A DNA stretch of 64,000 bases from an uncultured Paracoccaceae bacterium (GTDB taxonomy: Bacteria > Pseudomonadota > Alphaproteobacteria > Rhodobacterales > Rhodobacteraceae). The notes under the pieces were generated by a model that saw nothing but the letters and a program-made list of their open reading frames with translations, ran no database searches and was not told where the DNA came from. The stretch is from positions 782,231-846,230 of the forward strand of contig CANLVD010000001.1 in NCBI GenBank assembly GCA_947494445.1, read 5' to 3'. Of the stretch, positions 1 through 8,706 are shown one piece after another (positions within the stretch are counted from its first letter, which is position 1; each line of letters starts with the position of its first letter). A program made the position numbers and the translations under genes.

Positions 1-1162
1 CCACCAGACCCCTGCGCACGTCTTCTGCCGGTGCAACCAGCGCCAGCCGCAAAAAGGCATCGCCCGGATTGCCCTGACCATTGCCCGGGTCACGGGCCAG
101 ATATGCACCGGGCAGCGAGCGGATGCCAGCCTTGCGCCACAGCGTCCGTGCGGCCTGTTCTCCGTCGCCCACATCCAGCCAGAGGAAAAACCCGGCCTCG
201 GGCGAGGTGTAGCCCGGCATATTGCACAGAACCTCGTCGGCAATGGCGAACTTTTCGACATAGAGCTGGCGGCTTGCCTCGACATGGGCTTCATCCGCCC
301 AAACCGCCTCGGCCACCCGTTGCAGGGGCAGGGGCAGGGGCGCACCGGCATAGGCGCGCAGCTGTTTGAGTGCCTTGAGGGTTTGAGGTCCACCTGTGGC
401 AACCCCGGACCTGAGACCCGCCAGATTTGAACGCTTTGACAGCGAATGAAAGGCAAGCACCCGTTCAGGGTCGCAATTGCCTTCAGCCACAACTTCCAGA
501 ATGCCCGGAGGTGGCGTGTCCTTCCAGATCTCGGAATAGCACTCATCCGCGAAAATGCGGATGTCATGACGTTCGGCCAGTGCGATCAGATCGCGCCAAT
601 AGGCCTTTGAGGCGACAGCACCCTGCGGGTTTGAGGGCGAGCAGATGTAGATGATTTCCGTCCGGTCCAGCACATCCTTTGGCTGGCTGGCGAAATCCGG
701 CAAAAAGCCCGTCTCGGGACCAGCATTGACATACATCGGTTCAGCGCCCGCGGTCAGGGCCGCAACCGCGTAGCATTGATAAAACGGGTTGGGCAGCAGC
801 ACGACCGGACGCTGTCCGTTTTTCTGCTCCCGACAGAGTGCTACGGCTGAATTGTACAGCCCTTCCCGCGTGCCGTTGAGCGGCAGAACATTGACCTGCG
901 GGTCCATATCGACCCCGTAGCGACGTTTCAGCCAATCGGTAATGGCCGCGCAAAGCTCGGGCGTTCCGTCATTTGGCGGGTATTTCGAGAAATCCGCCGT
1001 GTGCCGGGCCAGAACCTCACCCACAAAGGGCGGAATGGCGTGCTGAGGCTCGCCGATGGACATGGCAATGGGCGCGCCTCCAGCCTCAACACCGTCCAGA
1101 AGGCGGCGCAGGCGGGGAAAGGCGTATTCCGGAAGATCGGAAAAGCGCAGCGGAAGATCCAT
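1..1162 (-). CDS. PLP-dependent class I/II aminotransferase (DapC-like), 3' end cut by the window edge
   Basis: About 387 codons are visible and the gene runs off the left edge without a stop. The start is the ATG at 1162 and the protein begins MDLPLRFSDLPEYAFP. Fold-type I aminotransferase landmarks are visible: a GEPQH segment near residue 36, SPSNPQG in the cofactor site near residue 170, and SLSKRSNLAG near residues 241-250, whose Lys should form the PLP Schiff base. Length and N-terminus resemble the N-succinyl-diaminopimelate aminotransferase (DapC)/aspartate aminotransferase-like group, which transfers an amino group from glutamate during lysine and meso-diaminopimelate synthesis. The substrate cannot be settled from sequence alone. 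Family length is about 390 aa, so only a few residues are probably missing. A 94-bp gap separates it from the amidase gene upstream on the same strand. Confidence 0.88.
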   Translation of the reverse strand, partial: MDLPLRFSDLPEYAFPRLRRLLDGVEAGGAPIAMSIGEPQHAIPPFVGEVLARHTADFSKYPPNDGTPELCAAITDWLKRRYGVDMDPQVNVLPLNGTREGLYNSAVALCREQKNGQRPVVLLPNPFYQCYAVAALTAGAEPMYVNAGPETGFLPDFASQPKDVLDRTEIIYICSPSNPQGAVASKAYWRDLIALAERHDIRIFADECYSEIWKDTPPPGILEVVAEGNCDPERVLAFHSLSKRSNLAGLRSGVATGGPQTLKALKQLRAYAGAPLPLPLQRVAEAVWADEAHVEASRQLYVEKFAIADEVLCNMPGYTSPEAGFFLWLDVGDGEQAARTLWRKAGIRSLPGAYLARDPGNGQGNPGDAFLRLALVAPAEDVRRGLV

Positions 1163-1256
1163 GTCTCATGCCTCGTAGCAGAGGGTCTTTTATGCCCTTT
1201 CTGTTAACAAGAATACTCCGGCGACATTAGGGCGTCCATCCCCGGAACATTTAAAA

Positions 1257-2585
1257 TCATGGGCGTATCACTGGTGCCATAGCTGCTCCCAGACGCAAAA
1301 GATGCTCCTCGCCCATGGGGCGGCCAATGGCCATCACCCCGCAATGGGCGGTTTCGGTTGGCAGGGTCAGCGCACAGCTGCCCATCAGATTGCCGACGCG
1401 GGTGTTGCGCAGGGCTTCCAGATTGCGGGCCGTGAAATAGTCTTGGTCATCCAGCAGGCGCTGGGTATTGGGCGGTAAAATGGGTGCGGTTGGCAGCAGG
1501 ACAGCATCAAAGCCCGCGCTTTCCAGAGCAAAGGCCGCGCGTGCTGCGTCGAGCTTCTGCCAATCCGCCACAAACTGAGGCCCGCTGACCGCCTTGCCCG
1601 CGCGGAACCGGTCACGCACGGGGCCGAACATCTTGTCGGGATCAGCCTCGATGGCCTCACCCCATGTGGCATAGGCCTCCGGCGTGAAAAGCGTGGCCGA
1701 AAGCGGCATGGCAGCCTCCACCGCTGGGCTTGCCGCGTGTACCAGCACAGTGCCTGCGGCGCTCAATCGCGCCAGAGCGGCCTCAAATGCAGCCTGAGGA
1801 GCATCGTCCAGAGGGGCAAGAGCCGGTGTGTCAAGCACGAGGAACCGTGCCCCCGACAGGCTTGCACCGCTCAGGTCTGCGGCCTTGCTGCTGTCGAGAA
1901 TGGCAAAGATCCGGGCCGCATCCTCAACCGTGTGGCAGAGCGGTCCGATGGTATCAAATCGTGCACAAAGGGGCAGAACGCCATCTGTGGGCAGGCGTCC
2001 AAGGGTGGTTTTCAGCCCGACGAGGTCATTCCAGACCGACGGGATGCGGACCGACCCCCCTGTGTCCGACCCGATCCCAGCTGCGGCCATGCCCAGCTTG
2101 ACCGACACCGCAGCACCGGAAGAAGACCCTCCCGGCGCCAGTTCCGGGGCAATCCCGTTGGGTGGCGTGGCAGTCATCGGATTGATCCCGAGGCCAGAGA
2201 ACGCAAGTTCGGTCTGGTGGGTCTTTCCAAGGCAGACCATTCCGGCGTTGGTTGCCCGTTTCACGACTTCAGCGTCGCTGTCAGGCACTCGGCCTGCCAG
2301 AAGGCGTGAGCCATGCTCGGTGGCCACACCTGCCGTGTCATAAAGGTCCTTCCAGGAAATCGGCACTCCATCGAGAGAGGAGGCGCGTACATTCAGTTTA
2401 GCACGCTCCCGCGCGGCCTCGGCCTCGGCCAAGGCGCGGTCCCGTGTGGTGCGGGCATAGATCCTATCGCATTGGGGATGGGCGTCGATCGCATCGAAAT
2501 AGGCCTGCGTCAGTTCAACCGGATCGATCCTGCCCGCAGCGATGCCAGCCCCGATTTCACTGGCGCTCAACTTGGTGTCCGTCAT
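1257..2585 (-). CDS. amidase signature family amidase
   Basis: A 442-aa cytoplasmic hydrolase of the amidase-signature family, which hydrolyses amide bonds with a Ser-cisSer-Lys triad. The Gly/Ser-rich signature GGSSSGAAV lies near residue 148. The catalytic Lys should be in SWKDLYD near residue 77 and the nucleophile Ser in SDTGGSVR near residue 174. The frame stays open to 3038, but the ATG at 2585 (protein start MTDTKLSASEIGAG) is preferred: it follows an AAGGA element, it gives normal family length, and the extension would run into the divergent FAD hydroxylase. GatA is possible by family, but there is no gatB or gatC nearby and the length is short for GatA, so a stand-alone amidase is more likely. 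The substrate is unknown. Confidence 0.9.
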   Translation of the reverse strand: MTDTKLSASEIGAGIAAGRIDPVELTQAYFDAIDAHPQCDRIYARTTRDRALAEAEAARERAKLNVRASSLDGVPISWKDLYDTAGVATEHGSRLLAGRVPDSDAEVVKRATNAGMVCLGKTHQTELAFSGLGINPMTATPPNGIAPELAPGGSSSGAAVSVKLGMAAAGIGSDTGGSVRIPSVWNDLVGLKTTLGRLPTDGVLPLCARFDTIGPLCHTVEDAARIFAILDSSKAADLSGASLSGARFLVLDTPALAPLDDAPQAAFEAALARLSAAGTVLVHAASPAVEAAMPLSATLFTPEAYATWGEAIEADPDKMFGPVRDRFRAGKAVSGPQFVADWQKLDAARAAFALESAGFDAVLLPTAPILPPNTQRLLDDQDYFTARNLEALRNTRVGNLMGSCALTLPTETAHCGVMAIGRPMGEEHLLRLGAAMAPVIRP

Positions 2586-2654
2586 GCCGTTATCCTTCGA
2601 ATTTGCCGCAGCTTGGGCCATGGACAAGCAGGCTGCAAGGCATAGGTTGGGGGC

Positions 2655-3881
2655 ATGGGCACAGAGACCGATATTCTGATCATTGGCGGTGGGCTGAACG
2701 GGCCTTGCCTTGCATTGGCGCTCGCCAGTGCAGGCATCCGGTCTACCCTTGTGGACCGGCTTGACCAGAGCCTGCGAGATGATCCCGGCTTTGACGGTCG
2801 GGCTTATGCGCTGGCGCTGGGCTCTTGCCGGATGCTGGGCGCGCTCGGGCTTTGGGCTGATCTCAAGGACAACGCCCAGCCAATCCTTGATATCAAGGTG
2901 GCCGACGGCAAGGCGGGTACAGGTGCCTCTCCGCTGATGGTGCATTTTGACCATTCGGATCTGGGCGAAGGACCGATGGGACATTTGGTTGAGGACCGGT
3001 ATCTGCGACAGGCGCTGTTGAGCCGGATCGCGGGGCATCCGCTGATCACCCAGATCGCGCCCGCCACTGTGGTTGCGCAGACTGTGGTGGCAGGAGGAGC
3101 AAGTGTCACTCTGGATACGAGCGAGGTGATCTCCGCACGTCTGCTGATCGGCTGTGACGGGCGCAATTCGGGCACGGCCTCACGCGCAGGCATCAACCGC
3201 ACCGGCTGGGGTTATGACCAGACGGCGCTGGTCTGCGCGCTGGCCCATGAAAAGCCGCACGACGGGGTCGCTTATCAGCTGTTCCTTCCGTCCGGGCCCT
3301 TGGCGATCCTGCCGCTCACCGGCAACCGCTCATCGATTGTCTGGACCGAGACGACGGCGCGGGCCGAGACCATTCAAGCGCTGGATGACGCAGGATACAT
3401 GGCCGAGCTTGCACCACGTATCGGCAGCTTTCTGGGGAGCCTTACGTTGGAGGGAGACCGGTTTACATACCCGCTGGGCCTGTCGCTCGCACGGCGTTTT
3501 GTGGCAGAGCGTGTGGCGCTGGTGGGGGATGCGGCCCATGGCATCCATCCGCTTGCCGGACAGGGTCTGAACCTTGGGCTGCGTGATGTGGCAGCACTTG
3601 CCGAAGTGCTGGTCGCAGCGAAGTCACGGGGTGAGGATCTTGGGGCATCAGATGTGCTGGCACGCTACCAGCAGTGGCGGCGGTTTGACACGTCAGCCCT
3701 TGCGGTTGCCACCGATGTGATCAACCGGGTCTTTTCAAATGACAATCCGCTATTGCGTGTGGGGCGTGATCTGGCGCTTGGCGCGGCTCAGGCCGTGGCG
3801 CCTGTCAGACGCACGATGATGCGCGAGGCTGCTGGATTGACCGGTGATCTGCCGCGTTTGATGACCGGCGAGCCGCTTTAA
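2655..3881 (+). CDS. UbiH/UbiF/COQ6-family FAD-dependent hydroxylase
   Basis: A 408-aa flavoprotein monooxygenase of the family that hydroxylates the benzoquinone ring during ubiquinone synthesis. The N-terminal dinucleotide fold has GGGLNG at residues 11-16. The second FAD motif GDAAHGIHPLAGQGLNLG starts at about residue 291, with the HPLAGQGLN form typical of UbiH/UbiF/COQ6 proteins. The ATG at 2655 lies 69 bp from the divergent amidase start. Which ring position it hydroxylates (C1, C5 or C6) cannot be read from the sequence, because alphaproteobacteria use different sets of these paralogues. It converges with the small Trm112-family gene, with only 4 bases between the two stop codons. Confidence 0.9.
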   Translation: MGTETDILIIGGGLNGPCLALALASAGIRSTLVDRLDQSLRDDPGFDGRAYALALGSCRMLGALGLWADLKDNAQPILDIKVADGKAGTGASPLMVHFDHSDLGEGPMGHLVEDRYLRQALLSRIAGHPLITQIAPATVVAQTVVAGGASVTLDTSEVISARLLIGCDGRNSGTASRAGINRTGWGYDQTALVCALAHEKPHDGVAYQLFLPSGPLAILPLTGNRSSIVWTETTARAETIQALDDAGYMAELAPRIGSFLGSLTLEGDRFTYPLGLSLARRFVAERVALVGDAAHGIHPLAGQGLNLGLRDVAALAEVLVAAKSRGEDLGASDVLARYQQWRRFDTSALAVATDVINRVFSNDNPLLRVGRDLALGAAQAVAPVRRTMMREAAGLTGDLPRLMTGEPL

Positions 3882-3885
3882 CCCG

Positions 3886-4083
3886 TCACTCCTCGATCTG
3901 GCGCGCCTCATCGACCAGCATGACCGGAATGCCGTTTCGGATCGGAAAAGCCAGATGGGCGGACTTGGACACCAGTTCCTGAGCCTTGGCATCATAGACG
4001 AGTAACCCATGGGTTACCGGGCAAACCAGACTTTCCAGAAGCTTGCGATGGACCTTGTGGGGGTGCGGCGGGCTCTCGTTCAC
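3886..4083 (-). CDS. Trm112 family protein
   Basis: A 65-aa protein with the compact Trm112/YcaR layout: a basic helix with [12 protein letters not shown] near residues 15-26, then two short strands ending [17 protein letters not shown]. In yeast and archaea Trm112 is a small hub that activates several methyltransferases. The bacterial members are uncharacterised or loosely assigned. The first metal-site Cys region (CPVTHG) is visible but the remaining Cys ligands of the eukaryotic protein are absent, as in other bacterial homologues. Its start overlaps the stop of the LON-domain gene by four bases (ATGA), so the two are probably translationally coupled. Confidence 0.85.
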   Translation of the reverse strand: MNESPPHPHKVHRKLLESLVCPVTHGLLVYDAKAQELVSKSAHLAFPIRNGIPVMLVDEARQIEE

Positions 4084-4730
4084 TGGATGGAGCCTTCTTC
4101 GCCACCGGCGAGCGCAAATTCCATCAGTGTGACGATGGTTTCGCGGCGGTTTTGCAAGGTCGGGGCCTCAAGCAGCGCCTGTTTTTCCTCAGGGTCGAAG
4201 GGGCAGAGCATGGACAGGGAATTGACCAGCAACTCCTCGTCCGCCTCTTTCAGACTGCCCCAGTCGGACTTTAGCTGAGCGGTTTCGAAGTAACGTTTCA
4301 AAGCGTCCAGAAATGCCTCCCGATCGAAATTTTCATCAATCTCGGGCTTGCCTAGGTCGCGATGAAAGCTGTCCCAATCGACATCGGCCCGGATATAGGG
4401 CGTGAACCCCTCGCGTTCTGACTTGATGCGGAACCGGCTGACGCCGGAGAGCGTGATCATGTAGCGGCCGTCATCGGTTTCCTGAAACTGTGTGACCCGT
4501 CCTGCACAGCCGATCTGGTGCAGACGCCCGCTGGACTTGCCCTCGGGCATCGCGACCGGCTGGATCATTCCGATCAGCCGGTGCGGCGTTTTCAGAATGT
4601 CGTCGAGCATCGCCAGATAGCGCGGCTCGAAGATATTGAGTGGCAGACGGGCACGCGGCAGCAGTAGGGCGCCGGGCAGCGGGAATACAGGAATGGTCTC
4701 CGGCAGATCGGCGGCTGCAAACATGCGCAT
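4080..4730 (-). CDS. LON N-terminal-domain (substrate-binding-like) protein
   Basis: A 216-aa protein made only of a LON N-terminal domain. The opening [20 protein letters not shown] and the following FEPRYLAML are hallmarks of the domain. There is no AAA ATPase and no Ser-Lys protease domain, so this is not Lon protease. Such free-standing LON-domain proteins are conserved in alphaproteobacteria and are thought to bind unfolded or partner proteins, but no activity is firmly established. The ATG at 4730 follows AAGGAG at about 8 bases; a TTG at 4733 is the alternative. It sits in a same-strand run with the thioredoxin-TPR gene upstream (27 bp gap) and the Trm112-family gene downstream (4-bp overlap), which suggests a small proteostasis operon. 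Confidence 0.9.
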   Translation of the reverse strand: MRMFAAADLPETIPVFPLPGALLLPRARLPLNIFEPRYLAMLDDILKTPHRLIGMIQPVAMPEGKSSGRLHQIGCAGRVTQFQETDDGRYMITLSGVSRFRIKSEREGFTPYIRADVDWDSFHRDLGKPEIDENFDREAFLDALKRYFETAQLKSDWGSLKEADEELLVNSLSMLCPFDPEEKQALLEAPTLQNRRETIVTLMEFALAGGEEGSIQ

Positions 4731-4757
4731 CAATTGGGCTCCTTGTTGCCCTTTGAT

Positions 4758-5669
4758 TTAAGCGAAAATCATCGAAGACAAGCGTCTGCGGCCTTTTTGT
4801 GCAATCGGATCTTTCGCGCCAAGGCTGTCGAAGAGTTTGAACAGCTGTTCTTTGGCGGCCCCTTCGTTCCACTCACGGTCGCGCCCAAAGCTTTCCAGCA
4901 GCGCGTCAATGGCGCCTTCGGTGTCACCGGAACCAACCAGTGCCATAGCCAGATCAAGCCGGCTTTGATGGTCGTCGGGGTTGGCCGCAATCTTGTCGCG
5001 CAACTCGCTTGTTTCACCCGCATCCGCGCTGGCCTCGGTCAATTCGATTGTGGCGCGCACCGCTGCAATGGCCGGATCTTCCGCCTTGCCTTCAGGGGTC
5101 ATGTCAAGGATTGCGCGGGCGCGTTCCAGATCACCCATGGCCACATGTGCCTTTGCAAAGCCCGCAATGGCGCGAATGTTTTCCTTGTCCTCACCCAGAA
5201 CGGCTGCATAGGTCTGTGCCGCATCAGCAAGCGCACCCTCCTCAACCATCTGGTCGGCCATGTCGAGCGCTTCATCCAGACCGCCGTCTCCTGCCGGGCT
5301 CTGGGCAATCAGCTTGTCGATGAAATCCTTGATGGCAGATGGGGTCTGTGCGCCTTGAAACCCGTCAACCGGCTGGCCGTTCACAAAGCCATAAACGGTC
5401 GGGATCGACTGGATGCGCAATTGACCCGCGATGCCCTGATTTTGGTCAACATCGAGCTTGACCATGCGGACCTTGCCACCGGCGGCAGTGACCGCCTGTT
5501 CAAGGGCCGGACCAAGCGTCTTGCACGGTCCACACCATGGCGCCCAGAAATCGACGATCACAGGAACCGTCTTGGACGCCTCGATCACGTCTTCCATGAA
5601 GGTGGCTTCCGAGCCATCCTTGATCAGGTCTGCCGCTCCGGCATCTGGGCCTTGTCCAAGTTCAAGCAT
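4758..5669 (-). CDS. thioredoxin with C-terminal TPR region (CnoX/YbbN-like)
   Basis: A 303-aa protein. The N-terminal third is a thioredoxin domain with the active site WAPWCGPCK near residues 42-50. Residues from about 125 onward form helical TPR-like repeats rich in Ala, Asp and Glu. This is the architecture of CnoX (YbbN), a chaperedoxin that binds unfolding proteins and hands them to GroEL or DnaK. E. coli CnoX has lost the CxxC redox site, whereas this one keeps CGPC, as described for the Caulobacter protein, so it may also act as a true reductase. ATG 5669 is chosen over GTG 5672. It is followed on the same strand by the LON-domain and Trm112 genes. Confidence 0.9.
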   Translation of the reverse strand: MLELGQGPDAGAADLIKDGSEATFMEDVIEASKTVPVIVDFWAPWCGPCKTLGPALEQAVTAAGGKVRMVKLDVDQNQGIAGQLRIQSIPTVYGFVNGQPVDGFQGAQTPSAIKDFIDKLIAQSPAGDGGLDEALDMADQMVEEGALADAAQTYAAVLGEDKENIRAIAGFAKAHVAMGDLERARAILDMTPEGKAEDPAIAAVRATIELTEASADAGETSELRDKIAANPDDHQSRLDLAMALVGSGDTEGAIDALLESFGRDREWNEGAAKEQLFKLFDSLGAKDPIAQKGRRRLSSMIFA

Positions 5670-5744
5670 CACGTGTTGTCCTCAATGGCTTCTCGCCTTC
5701 GATATAAGCGGCTGCCGCGCGTCTTACCAGTGGTCAGTTGTGTC

Positions 5745-6341
5745 TCAAGCCAGCGCGGCCATAAGCTCGGCGTGGCGGGCCAGCATATCGGCCTTGGCCT
5801 GCATGGGCGCAAGGGGCGTGATCCTGCGGGCCTCAAGCCCGATTTCGGCGGGATTGAGAAAGAGTTTGTCGGCTTCGGCCTTGGTGAACCCCGCGATTTG
5901 AATGGCCTCGAGCCAGGCCGAAACCCTGTCGACCTGTTTGATCTTGCGTTTGACGGTGGCGGGGATCGCCGCAGGCAGGCCGAAACGGATGTGCACGGCT
6001 TCCGTCAGGCGCACATCCATGGCCTTGTAACCGGGGCCAACGGCGGCCTTCACGGGTGAAATCATGTCGCCAATCACATATTCAGGCGCATCGTGCAGAA
6101 GGGCGGCAAGCGACCATTTGACGGGTGCGTCGGGGTTCATCTGTGTGAAAAGCTGTTCGACCAGAAGCGAGTGTTCGGCCACGGAATAGGGAAAATCCCC
6201 GTGGGTCTGGCCGTTCCAGCGCGCAACAAAAGCCAAGCCGTGGGCGATATCCTCGATCTCGATATCCAGCGGAGAGGGGTCCAGCAGATCCAGCCTGCGC
6301 CCTGACAGCATCCGCTGCCATGCTCGTGTCTTTGCGGCCAT
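5745..6341 (-). CDS. HD-domain hydrolase (YfbR-like)
   Basis: A 198-aa HD-superfamily phosphohydrolase. The metal ligands are visible as His in YSVAEHSLLVEQLF, the HD pair in LLHDAPEYVIGDM, and a later Asp in the MDVRLTEAVH helix. The overall pattern (AWQRMLSGRRLDLLDP, then the HD core) matches the alphaproteobacterial HD-family hydrolases related to the 5'-deoxynucleotidase YfbR. A nucleotide substrate is therefore likely but unproven. The frame is open to a TTG at 6368; ATG 6341 (MAAKTRAWQ) is preferred because family members begin at this point. It is divergent from ahcY and separated from it by the dyad-rich leader described separately. Confidence 0.87.
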   Translation of the reverse strand: MAAKTRAWQRMLSGRRLDLLDPSPLDIEIEDIAHGLAFVARWNGQTHGDFPYSVAEHSLLVEQLFTQMNPDAPVKWSLAALLHDAPEYVIGDMISPVKAAVGPGYKAMDVRLTEAVHIRFGLPAAIPATVKRKIKQVDRVSAWLEAIQIAGFTKAEADKLFLNPAEIGLEARRITPLAPMQAKADMLARHAELMAALA

Positions 6342-6403
6342 CAGGACACCGTCATGGGTAATTGGCAAGTCAATTCCTTGAAGACCACCAGACCGGTTTT
6401 GGC

Positions 6404-6446
6404 AAGTCCATTGATGTGGACTTAACGCGGGTGCGTGTCTTAAGAC
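6404..6446 (+). promoter_or_regulatory. two dyads in the ahcY 5' leader
   Basis: An inverted repeat AAGTCCA/TGGACTT (6404-6410 and 6417-6423, 6-nt loop) is followed 13 bases later by the 10-bp palindrome GTCTTAAGAC (6437-6446). Both lie between the divergent HD-hydrolase start (6341) and the ahcY start (6535). They could be a protein operator or part of a leader RNA. I do not recognise the conserved core of the known SAH riboswitch. Confidence 0.4.
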
Positions 6447-6534
6447 CGCAGGACATTGCCAGTGAAGCTATGGACTGCTAGGTGGCGAGCCAGATGCTTT
6501 TCGCAAAGATGCACACAAAAAGGAGCCCTGGGTT

Positions 6535-7929
6535 ATGGCGACCGATTATATTGTCAAAGACATCAATCTTGCGGAGTTCGGCCGCAAGGAACTGGACATC
6601 GCCGAGACCGAAATGCCCGGGCTGATGGCCCTGCGTGAGGAGTTCGGTGACAGCAAGCCGCTGACAGGCGCGCGCATCGCAGGCTCGCTGCACATGACCA
6701 TCCAGACGGCTGTGCTGATCGAGACGCTGGTGCATCTGGGCGCGGATGTGCGCTGGGCGTCTTGCAATATCTTCTCCACCCAGGATCATGCAGCTGCGGC
6801 CATCGCCGCGGGCGGAACACCGGTTTTTGCCATCAAGGGCGAGACGCTTGAAGAATACTGGGACTATGCCGACCGGATCTTCTTCTTCGAGGAAGGCACA
6901 TGCAACATGATCCTTGATGACGGTGGCGATGCGACCATGTACATCCTGATTGGTGCGCGGGTTGAAGCAGGCGAGACCAGTCTGATCGATGTGCCGACGT
7001 CAGAGGAAGAGGTCGCGCTCTTCGCCCAGATCAGAAAGCGTCTGGCCGAAAGCCCCGGCTGGTTCACCAAACAGCGCGACGCGATCAAGGGTGTCTCGGA
7101 AGAAACCACGACAGGCGTCCACCGTCTGTACCAACTGGTCGAAAAGGGCCTGCTGCCTTTCCCTGCGATCAACGTGAACGACAGCGTGACCAAGTCGAAA
7201 TTCGACAACAAGTACGGCTGCAAGGAAAGCCTTGTTGACGGTATCCGCCGGGCAACCGATACCATGATGGCTGGCAAGACGGCTGTGGTTCTGGGTTATG
7301 GGGATGTCGGCAAGGGCTCTGCGGCCTCGCTGCGCGGGGCAGGTGCCCGTGTCAAAGTCACGGAAGTCGATCCGATCTGCGCGCTTCAAGCGGCCATGGA
7401 CGGTTTTGAGGTCGTGACCATGGAAGATGTCGCGCCAACCGCCGATATCTTCATCACAACGACTGGCAACAAGGATGTCATCCGGCTTGAGCACATGCGC
7501 GAGATGAAGGACATGGCGATTGTCGGCAACATCGGCCATTTCGACAATGAAATTCAGGTGGCTGCCCTGAAAAACCACACCTGGATCAACATCAAGGATC
7601 AGGTGGACATGATCACCTTCCCCTCGGGCAACCGGATGATCCTGCTGTCGCAGGGCCGTCTGTTGAACCTGGGCAACGCGACCGGGCATCCATCTTTCGT
7701 GATGTCGGCCAGCTTCACCAATCAGGTGCTGGCGCAGATCGAATTGTGGACCAAGGGTGACCAGTACGACAATTCGGTACACATCCTTCCCAAGCATCTG
7801 GATGAGAAGGTCGCACGGCTTCATCTTGCCAAAATCGGTGTCAAACTGACCGAGCTTCAGCCAGAACAGGCCGATTACATCGGTGTCTCGAAAGACGGCC
7901 CCTTCAAGCCAGAACACTATCGCTACTGA
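6535..7929 (+). CDS. ahcY: adenosylhomocysteinase (S-adenosylhomocysteine hydrolase)
   Basis: A 464-aa cytoplasmic NAD-dependent enzyme that splits S-adenosylhomocysteine to adenosine and homocysteine, relieving product inhibition of methyltransferases and feeding the methionine cycle. Visible landmarks are the N-terminal [17 protein letters not shown], the substrate region [14 protein letters not shown], the NAD-binding loop [10 protein letters not shown] near residues 255-264, and the invariant C-terminus KPEHYRY with the Lys/Tyr that bind NAD across the dimer. Length is normal for the bacterial long form carrying the roughly 40-residue insert. AAGGAG precedes ATG 6535. metK, the other end of the SAM cycle, lies at about 31-32 kb in the same window. 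A clear intrinsic terminator follows the stop codon. Confidence 0.98.
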   Translation: MATDYIVKDINLAEFGRKELDIAETEMPGLMALREEFGDSKPLTGARIAGSLHMTIQTAVLIETLVHLGADVRWASCNIFSTQDHAAAAIAAGGTPVFAIKGETLEEYWDYADRIFFFEEGTCNMILDDGGDATMYILIGARVEAGETSLIDVPTSEEEVALFAQIRKRLAESPGWFTKQRDAIKGVSEETTTGVHRLYQLVEKGLLPFPAINVNDSVTKSKFDNKYGCKESLVDGIRRATDTMMAGKTAVVLGYGDVGKGSAASLRGAGARVKVTEVDPICALQAAMDGFEVVTMEDVAPTADIFITTTGNKDVIRLEHMREMKDMAIVGNIGHFDNEIQVAALKNHTWINIKDQVDMITFPSGNRMILLSQGRLLNLGNATGHPSFVMSASFTNQVLAQIELWTKGDQYDNSVHILPKHLDEKVARLHLAKIGVKLTELQPEQADYIGVSKDGPFKPEHYRY

Positions 7930-7959
7930 CCGAATACGGTCCCTTATCGCCTGAAAATT

Positions 7960-7999
7960 GGGCAATCCTGCGCTTCACGCCGGGGTTGCCCTTTCTTTT
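7960..7999 (+). terminator. intrinsic terminator after ahcY
   Basis: GGGCAATCC (7960-7968) pairs with GGGTTGCCC (7983-7991), with one G-U pair, and is followed at once by TTTCTTTT. It lies 30 bases past the ahcY stop. Confidence 0.8.
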
Positions 8000-8059
8000 G
8001 CTTGGCAGAAATCATCGATTCGTGGTCTCATGCAGTCAGAAGCAAATAAGGAGATGACG

Positions 8060-8305
8060 ATGAAAAAGACGCCGACCCTTCTTGCCTGCGCTGCCCTGCT
8101 GATGGCCGCACCGATGGCTATCGCCCAAGGGTGCAGTGGTTACGGCCACGCCAAGATGACTATGGCCGAAGCTGAGCCAGCTGAAGAAATGCTCTCGATC
8201 GCGGCTGATGAAACAACGCTTATGGCATCGCTTGATTGCTCGGCACTGGAAGGTGCAGAGCTTGCATCCTGCACGGCCAAGAACACGGCTGCTTTGGCCA
8301 ACTGA
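8060..8305 (+). CDS. small secreted Cys-containing protein, unknown function
   Basis: An 81-aa protein with a clear Sec signal peptide (MKKTPTLLACAALLMAAPMAIAQ), leaving a mature part of about 58 residues. The mature part is acidic and holds three Cys (GCSGYG, SLDCSAL, ASCTAKN), so a periplasmic disulfide is possible. The ATG at 8060 is chosen because AAGGAG lies six bases before it; an in-frame ATG at 8054 abuts the Shine-Dalgarno sequence. I do not recognise a family. It stands alone between the ahcY terminator and its own terminator, so it is a monocistronic unit. Confidence 0.75.
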   Translation: MKKTPTLLACAALLMAAPMAIAQGCSGYGHAKMTMAEAEPAEEMLSIAADETTLMASLDCSALEGAELASCTAKNTAALAN

Positions 8306-8319
8306 TCCTAAGACCAGCG

Positions 8320-8346
8320 CGCGAACCGGGGTTTCGGTTCGCGTTT
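8320..8346 (+). terminator. intrinsic terminator after the small secreted protein
   Basis: CGCGAACCG (8320-8328) pairs perfectly with CGGTTCGCG (8335-8343) across a 6-nt loop and is followed by TTT. It lies 14 bases past the stop at 8305. Confidence 0.75.
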
Positions 8347-8706
8347 GACTAAAATCCGCCAAACACAAAAGTTGTAATCTCAAGTCAGATGCGCTTGGTG
8401 TTATGTGGCTGGAGGGGTGAGAACACCCGCTGATCGCGCGACCAGCTCCCCACATGACGCGCCATTCAATTTTGAACAAGCTGAGGGGCGTGCTGAGGCA
8501 CGGGGCAGCGTATGTCTGCGCAATCTGGTTCGGGGTGGATCAGGGATCGCAAGCTCGTCACAACATCGCATTGGCTCCGGTTTCTGGCACGCATGGTGGC
8601 ACGGAGGTGGTCGTTCTCATGGACGGCCACCTCCTGTGCGTTTTGGGACAGGCAGTCGATCAGCATACACTGGCACCTGCTGCGTGAACTGGTTAGGTCT
8701 TACCCC
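8347..8706. other. 360-bp stretch without a supported gene; contains a strong hairpin
   Basis: No frame here has a convincing start, ribosome site and family match. The main structure is GCACGGAGGTGG (8599-8610) pairing with CCACCTCC-T-GTGC (8627-8639): a 12-bp stem with one bulged T and a 16-nt loop. The extensin-like gene starts at the right end. The hairpin could belong to a leader or a small RNA, but there is no T-tract after it. Confidence 0.4.

Noticed and set aside
2586..3038. N-terminal extension of the amidase frame by about 150 codons
   Set aside because: It lies inside the convincing FAD hydroxylase gene on the other strand and lacks similarity to amidases; ATG 2585 has a ribosome site.
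4734..6059. 441-codon plus-strand frame opposite the thioredoxin and HD genes
   Set aside because: Its composition is that of an antisense frame of two well-supported genes; no domain is visible.
6369..6534. SAH riboswitch before ahcY
   Set aside because: Only simple dyads are visible; the conserved core is not recognised by eye. A covariance-model search would decide.
7000..7965. 321-codon minus-strand frame opposite ahcY
   Set aside because: ahcY is certain; this frame is open only because of its codon bias.
8454..8687. 77-codon frame in the gene-free stretch before the extensin-like gene
   Set aside because: No ribosome site and no family; other frames of equal length overlap it on both strands.
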